Position numbers and translations under genes: made by a program. From the NCBI GenBank assembly GCA_903909815.1, contig CAIVXG010000202.1, positions 1 to 49,950 of the forward strand: a DNA stretch of 49,950 bases. Reading direction: 5' to 3'. How positions within the stretch are numbered: position 1 is the stretch's first letter; each line of letters begins with the position of its first letter. Source of the DNA: an uncultured beta proteobacterium. GTDB lineage: Bacteria > Pseudomonadota > Gammaproteobacteria > Burkholderiales > Burkholderiaceae_C. Under the pieces are notes generated by a model. The model made no database searches. It saw only the letters and a list, made by a program, of their open reading frames with translations, and was not told the origin of the DNA. Positions 45,738-49,950 of this stretch are shown here, piece by piece.

Positions 45738-47717
45738 ATGTTCAAACCGCTTAGCCTTCTGATCTTTAAGACCCCCTGGTGGGCCATGTTGCTGGGCGGG
45801 GTTGTCGTGCTGTTGACGCTGGTGATGTTTGCGCTGCCGTTTCAGGTGTTGCTGCTGTCGCAGCACGCTGGCACGCCGCAAGAGAAGCAGGTGATCCAGT
45901 TCGAGATCAACCAGGCGTTCAAGAACAGCGGACTGAGCGTGGCCGAGGGCATCGTCAGCGCCATGAGGGACCGGTCTCAGGACCCGGCCAGAAAGCAGGA
46001 ACTGGAACGCGCCCTGGCCGAAATCGAACGCGCCCGCCATGAAGTGGTTCACGCGCCGGACGAAGCCGCTCAAGCCGTGCGCGATGCCGCCAACGAAGCG
46101 CTGGACACCGCCCGCGATGCCGCTCAAGGCGCGCTTGAATCGGCGCAGGAGGCGCGGCAGACGATAGAAGAATCCAGGGACGAGGCGCTGCAGCGCTTGC
46201 GCTCCAAGGGTCTGGATGTGGCAGCCACAGAAAAATCGTTCGCCGATCTGCTGGCCGCAGCCAAAGCCAAGGAGGAGGCGGAGCGAAGGGCATTGGACGA
46301 AATCGCCAAGTCCCAAGAACGCCTGCGCGAGTCTGTACCGCCGAGCACGGCTGGGACAGCGACAATCATGATCGATGTGCCGCCGCCGCCAGCGATGCCA
46401 GGTGCGCCGCTGCCGCCGCAACTGCGCGACAGCATCCGCGCCACCGTAGCCAATGGCATGTGGCGAGTGGGGGTGGGTTCGGTGCTGATCCTGATCTTTA
46501 TTCCGTTATTCGTGATGCTGCTGATTGCCAAGTTCTTCATCGACCGCTCGCACCGCGCGCTGGCGTTCGCTGAAGAAAAGGAAGAAGAAGCGCAACTCAG
46601 TGACATGCGCCGACAGATGACTGAGGCGCGCTTGCAGGCGTTGCAGGCGCAGGTGGAGCCGCACTTCTTGTACAACACGCTGGCCAACGTGCAGGCGTTG
46701 ACAGAGATCGATCCGCCCGCTGCCAATCAACTCGTGGGTCACTTGATCGCCTACCTGCGCGCGGCCCTGCCCAAGATGCGCGAAAGCACGTCCACCGTGG
46801 GTCAGGAAGTGGAGCGCGTGCGCGCCTACCTGAACATCCTGAAGATGCGCATGGGTGAGCGTCTGGCGTTTGACATTCAGGTCGCAGACGATCTGTTAAC
46901 GCTGCCGTTTCCCCCCATGATGCTGCCCACGCTGGTGGAAAATGCCATCAAGCACGGCCTGGAGCCACAGCGCGAAGGCGGGCGCATCGACGTGCTGGTG
47001 ACGCGCGCATGGCGTGACGGCCAGGATCGTCTGCTGCTGCAGGTCACAGACACAGGAGCAGGTCTGTCGGAACAGGATGTTCAGTCTGGCAGCGGTGTGG
47101 GCCTGAGTAATCTGCGGGAGCGCTTGCGGGCGCTCTATGGCGATGCCGGGCGCTTCACACTCGAAGCCAACGACCCCTGCGGTGTGGTTGCTACCATTGA
47201 TGTTCCAGCGCAGACGCGCAGCGACAGCCCAGATTACCCACCAGGCGTTGGCGGCGCTGCGCCGGTCGCTCCCACCGCGCGCAACGGCTGGCGCCGGATC
47301 GTGAGCGCCACGCGCAAGACCCATGGCATGTGGGCCACGGTGGTGTCGCGCACCTTCATCATCCTGATGCTTCTGCTTCTGGCTGGATTTTTTCTGGGTC
47401 TGGTGGGGCTGGTCACGGGCTGGTTGCCGGTGCAGGTCAATCAGTTTCAGCTCGATGGAATCGAAGGCATGGCTGTGGGTTCCCTGGGCCTGCTGATTGC
47501 CTTTGGCGCGCTCGCCCTGGTGGTAGGCTTGCTGGTGTTGCTGTTATACGGCATGGGATTTTTGTTTGCTGGCCTGCTGATCTTCATCCCAGCGGCGATT
47601 CTGATCTCCTTGTTCCCGGTGTTTTCGCCTTTCGTCGTGATCGGTTTGGTAATCTACTGGATTCTTTGGAAAAGACGCAACAATTCCACGCCTAGCCAGC
47701 GCACCGACAGGACCTGA
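45738..47717 (+). CDS. LytS-type sensor histidine kinase with N- and C-terminal membrane regions
   Basis: 659 residues. Order: membrane helix (about 16-40), Ala/Glu/Arg-rich coiled coil (about 80-200), Pro-rich linker, second membrane helix (about 243-266), then the HisKA_7TM/His_kinase domain with H309 (QVEPHFLYNTLANVQALTEI), HATPase with N402 (VENAIKHGLEP) and G boxes DTGAGL and GSGVGLSNLRERL. After ~490 comes a linker and four hydrophobic segments (about 538-563, 580-604, 606-628, 630-645). The extra C-terminal membrane part is unusual for this family. It is paired with the LytTR regulator four bases downstream. The stimulus is unknown. Confidence 0.88.
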   Translation: MFKPLSLLIFKTPWWAMLLGGVVVLLTLVMFALPFQVLLLSQHAGTPQEKQVIQFEINQAFKNSGLSVAEGIVSAMRDRSQDPARKQELERALAEIERARHEVVHAPDEAAQAVRDAANEALDTARDAAQGALESAQEARQTIEESRDEALQRLRSKGLDVAATEKSFADLLAAAKAKEEAERRALDEIAKSQERLRESVPPSTAGTATIMIDVPPPPAMPGAPLPPQLRDSIRATVANGMWRVGVGSVLILIFIPLFVMLLIAKFFIDRSHRALAFAEEKEEEAQLSDMRRQMTEARLQALQAQVEPHFLYNTLANVQALTEIDPPAANQLVGHLIAYLRAALPKMRESTSTVGQEVERVRAYLNILKMRMGERLAFDIQVADDLLTLPFPPMMLPTLVENAIKHGLEPQREGGRIDVLVTRAWRDGQDRLLLQVTDTGAGLSEQDVQSGSGVGLSNLRERLRALYGDAGRFTLEANDPCGVVATIDVPAQTRSDSPDYPPGVGGAAPVAPTARNGWRRIVSATRKTHGMWATVVSRTFIILMLLLLAGFFLGLVGLVTGWLPVQVNQFQLDGIEGMAVGSLGLLIAFGALALVVGLLVLLLYGMGFLFAGLLIFIPAAILISLFPVFSPFVVIGLVIYWILWKRRNNSTPSQRTDRT

Positions 47718-47720
47718 ACC

Positions 47721-48491
47721 ATGACACTGCGCGCCATCATTGCCGAGGACGAGCCGATACTTCGTTCACAGCTCAAGTCCAAGTTGGCCAAGCTTTGGCC
47801 CGAATTGCAGATCGTGGCTGATGTGGGCGACGGCGAGGCCGCGCTCGAAGCCATCGCCGAGCACCGTCCCGAGCTGGCATTTCTGGACATCCGCATGCCC
47901 GAGATGACGGGTGTGGACGTGGCGCGCAGCATCGCCGCCAACCCCGATCTGAAGTGCCATGTGGTGTTCGTCACGGCCTTCGATCAGTACGCGGTGGAGG
48001 CCTTTCAAACCGGTGCTGCAGACTACCTGCTCAAGCCCTACAGCGACGAGCGCCTGGCCCTCACGGTGCAGCGCCTGCAGCAGCGGCTGGCCCAGCAACC
48101 CGCGCCGGCGCAGGACCTGCGCGGGTTGGTGGCGCAGATCAGCGCGCAACTCAAACCCGAGGTCGAGCCGTTGCGCTGGATCAAGGCCAGCGTAGGCAAC
48201 CACCTGCGGCTGATACCGATCGACGACGTGCTGTTCTTTCAGTCGGATGAAAAGTACACGCTGGTGGCCACCCAGGAGTTCGACGCACTGATCCGCACGC
48301 CGATCAAGGAACTGATCGAGGGCGTGGACACGGATCAGTTCTGGCAGATTCACCGCTCCACCATCGTCAACGCCAGCGCCATCGAGCTCGTCACGCGCGA
48401 CGAGCGCGGACAGGCTTCGGTGCGCGTCAAGGGGCGCAAGGAAAACTTGGGCGTGAGCCGGCCCTTCTCGCACCTCTTCAAACAGATGTGA
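47721..48491 (+). CDS. LytTR-family response regulator
   Basis: 256 residues. Receiver domain with acidic pocket (EDE, 9-11), phosphoacceptor D56 (AFLDIRMPEMTG), T86 and K105 (LLKPYS). A C-terminal LytTR DNA-binding domain (about 150-253) has FFQSDEKYTLVATQEFDALIRTPIKEL and FWQIHRSTIVN. It starts four bases after the kinase stop and is the obvious partner. Targets are unknown; the next gene's promoter region (48492-48621) could be one. Confidence 0.93.
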   Translation: MTLRAIIAEDEPILRSQLKSKLAKLWPELQIVADVGDGEAALEAIAEHRPELAFLDIRMPEMTGVDVARSIAANPDLKCHVVFVTAFDQYAVEAFQTGAADYLLKPYSDERLALTVQRLQQRLAQQPAPAQDLRGLVAQISAQLKPEVEPLRWIKASVGNHLRLIPIDDVLFFQSDEKYTLVATQEFDALIRTPIKELIEGVDTDQFWQIHRSTIVNASAIELVTRDERGQASVRVKGRKENLGVSRPFSHLFKQM

Positions 48492-48621
48492 CGGCGGCGC
48501 AGATCGTGGACGCATCGCCTCAAGCCCCCTCGTGCACGCCAGCTGCGGCGCGGGTGTTGTCAACCGCCAGACTGGCATTAAGCCGAACAAGCGCTAACGA
48601 ACGATTGTCTGCAACTATCCC

Positions 48622-49503
48622 ATGAATAAAAGAGCATTTGGCCAGACTGGCCTGTGGGTCAGCGCCCTGGGCTTTGGTGCCATGCACCTCAACGACGAAA
48701 GCACCAGCGAAGTCGAGGCCGGGCGGCTGTTGAATCAGGTGCTGGATGCCGGCATCAACCTGATCGACACCGCACGTGGTTATGGCCTGTCCGAAGAACG
48801 AATCGGCCGTCACATCGCCCACCGCCGAAGCGAGTATGTGCTGTCCACCAAGGTCGGCTACGGCATTCCGGGTTTTGCTGACTGGAGCTATGACTGCATC
48901 GTGGCCGGCGTGCAAGCTGCCTGCCAGCGCATGCGCACCGATGTGATCGACATCGTGCACCTGCACTCCTGCCCGCTGCAGGTGCTGCAGCAGGGCGACG
49001 TGGTACGAGCATTGGAAGATTGTCAGAGCAGCGGCAAGCTGCGCGTCGCTGCGTATGCCGGAGACAACGACGAACTGCGCTGGGCCATTGAGTCAGACCG
49101 CTTTGGCAGCTTGCAAACCTCGGTCAGCCTGTGTGACCAGTCCAATCTGACGCAGCAGCTGGCGCAAGCGCCGTCAAGGCGCTTGGGCGTCATTGCCAAG
49201 CGCCCGTTGGCGGGTGCGGTCTGGCGCTTTGCTGATCGTCCTGCCGACCATGCGCACGGGCTGTATTGGGACAGGTTCCACGCCATGGGCATGGACCCGC
49301 AAGGACTGGATTGGGGCGAGCTGGCCCTGCGTTTTTCGGCGTTTGCACCGGGTGTGACAAGTGCCATTGTGGGTACCAGCAAGTCAAAAAACTTTCAGCG
49401 CAATCTGGATATCGTGAACCGGGGGCCGCTGGACGCGCCGACCCAAGCCCTGATCACGCAGACTTTTGCCGACTGCAATGACGGTTGGAACAGCATTATC
49501 TAG
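48622..49503 (+). CDS. Aldo/keto reductase family oxidoreductase
   Basis: 293 residues. TIM-barrel NAD(P)H-dependent reductase. Catalytic tetrad D49 (LIDTARGYG), Y54, K77 (VLSTKVGYG) and H113/H115 (IVHLHSC). The LGFGAMHL start and SAIVGTSKSKNFQRNLD end are typical. Close to the plant-type/YghZ-like or general-stress AKRs; the substrate cannot be judged. It follows the two-component genes after 130 bases with no clear promoter seen. Confidence 0.87.
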   Translation: MNKRAFGQTGLWVSALGFGAMHLNDESTSEVEAGRLLNQVLDAGINLIDTARGYGLSEERIGRHIAHRRSEYVLSTKVGYGIPGFADWSYDCIVAGVQAACQRMRTDVIDIVHLHSCPLQVLQQGDVVRALEDCQSSGKLRVAAYAGDNDELRWAIESDRFGSLQTSVSLCDQSNLTQQLAQAPSRRLGVIAKRPLAGAVWRFADRPADHAHGLYWDRFHAMGMDPQGLDWGELALRFSAFAPGVTSAIVGTSKSKNFQRNLDIVNRGPLDAPTQALITQTFADCNDGWNSII

Positions 49504-49511
49504 TCGGGCCT

Positions 49512-49801
49512 TCATGCGAGCACAAGCCGGTGACTGCAGGCATGCTGCGTCACCACGTGCACCTTGGACCCGGCGCTGGCACCGGCAAGCCTGCAATCGA
49601 CAAAGCTGATGCCGCGCGCGTCGGTTGAAGCAGGTCCATCCCGGCACGGTTCCAGTCCATGACTTCGGCGCCCATGCCTGCGGGGGTTACGCCCAAAGTC
49701 TCAATGGGTCGTCTGCCAGCGTGCGCACCTACGTGCGCCAGCGCACTGACCACGCAGCGTGAATCAGCGAACATCGGTCGGAAGATTGAATTGTGGCTCA
49801 C
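49512..49801 (-). pseudogene. Frameshifted reading-frame remnant of unknown origin
   Basis: On the minus strand one frame runs from 49801 to about 49640 (MSHNSIFRPMFADSRCVVSALAHVG...GVTPAGMGAEVMDWN) and another continues to a stop at 49512-49514 (GISFVDCRLAGASAGSKVHVVTQHACSHRLVLA). Both stretches look protein-like, but they are in different frames, so a frameshift is possible. I do not recognise the family. It sits directly beside the IS end and may be a broken gene; it might also be non-coding. Confidence 0.3.
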
Positions 49802-49814
49802 GCCCAGCGCTTAG

Positions 49815-49950
49815 GGAAACTCTGCATAAGTGTGTCATCGAATTGACCGCTAAAACGTTAAGCATTGATGAAACAAATGAGCCTCGCCACCACCGGATTT
49901 GAACTCGTGCACAAGCGGACTCGCAAGCGCGAATTTCTCGATGAGATGGA
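49815..49950 (+). mobile_element. Left end of an IS5-family insertion sequence (partial)
   Basis: GGAAACTCTGCATAAGT (49815-49831) resembles the terminal inverted repeat of IS5-group elements (IS5: GGAAGGTGCGAACAAGT) and stands 36 bases before a transposase start. It is preceded by TTAG (49811-49814), which fits the four-base target type of the group. The element continues beyond the window, so its right end and duplication cannot be checked. Confidence 0.78.
49868..49950 (+). CDS. IS5-family transposase, N-terminal fragment (cut by window edge)
   Basis: The first 27 codons are visible: MKQMSLATTGFELVHKRTRK and on to REFLDEM. The pattern FE...KRTRKREFLDEM is the N-terminal helix-turn-helix region of IS5-group transposases (E. 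coli IS5: FSSKRRQTRKEIFLSRM). The DDE catalytic domain would lie outside the window. Confidence 0.82.
   Translation, partial: MKQMSLATTGFELVHKRTRKREFLDEM

Overview
This window looks like a chromosomal segment from a GC-rich betaproteobacterium of the order Burkholderiales, most likely family Comamonadaceae. The basis is protein flavour and gene order: a nuo operon followed by a DUF1178 gene, rne opposite rluC, the yceD-rpmF-plsX-fabHDG-acpP-fabF cluster running into rpoE-rseA-rseB-mucD, then lepA-lepB-DUF4845-rnc-era-recO-pdxJ-acpS-nagZ. No plasmid, prophage, CRISPR, rRNA or tRNA signal was seen. Nearly all of the window is conserved housekeeping DNA. Accessory material is confined to a few intergenic palindromic elements and the left end of an IS5-type insertion sequence at the right border.

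Layout. (1) 1-8212 (+): end of nuoG, then nuoH to nuoN (membrane arm and one iron-sulfur subunit of complex I), then a small DUF1178 zinc-ribbon gene. (2) 8356-11208 (-): RNase E, convergent with the nuo operon across a perfect hairpin. (3) 11209-11731: long rne/rluC intergenic region holding an 11-bp perfect palindrome. (4) 11732-15688 (+): tightly overlapping rluC, dienelactone-hydrolase-like gene, HAD phosphatase, Rieske protein and S49 peptidase. (5) 15707-17082 (-): RsmI-like methyltransferase and maf/yceF. (6) 17108-23448 (+): yceD, rpmF and the fatty-acid synthesis block. (7) 23458-27956 (+): YgfX-like membrane protein and the sigma-E envelope-stress module. (8) 28004-28455: AT-rich control region with DnaA-box-like 9-mers and a strong terminator. 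(9) 28456-36448 (+): lepA through nagZ, mostly with start/stop overlaps. (10) 36481-40170 (-): S-formylglutathione hydrolase, a lipoprotein alpha/beta hydrolase and a metallo-beta-lactamase/beta-CASP nuclease. (11) 40396-44776 (-): FKBP, grpE, dnaK, dnaJ with recognisable sigma-32 promoters. (12) 44916-49503 (+): peptide deformylase, a LytS/LytTR-type two-component pair with an unusual kinase, and an aldo/keto reductase. (13) 49504-49950: a frameshifted reading-frame remnant and the IS5-family end.

How the parts work together. Complex I, lipid synthesis (PlsX, FabH, FabD, FabG, ACP, FabF, and AcpS that activates ACP), RNA processing and ribosome biogenesis (RNase E, RluC, RNase III, Era, LepA, L32, YceD), envelope quality control (RpoE, RseA, RseB, MucD, LepB, SppA) and cytosolic chaperones (GrpE, DnaK, DnaJ, FKBP) are all represented.

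No wholly new multi-gene system was found. The observations most worth following are: a diverged 60-bp palindromic repeat placed in inverted orientation on the two sides of dnaK; a DnaA-box cluster plus a possible small RNA upstream of lepA; a C9 homopolymer in codons 30-32 of a lipoprotein gene (possible phase variation); and a histidine kinase whose catalytic core is flanked on both sides by membrane segments.
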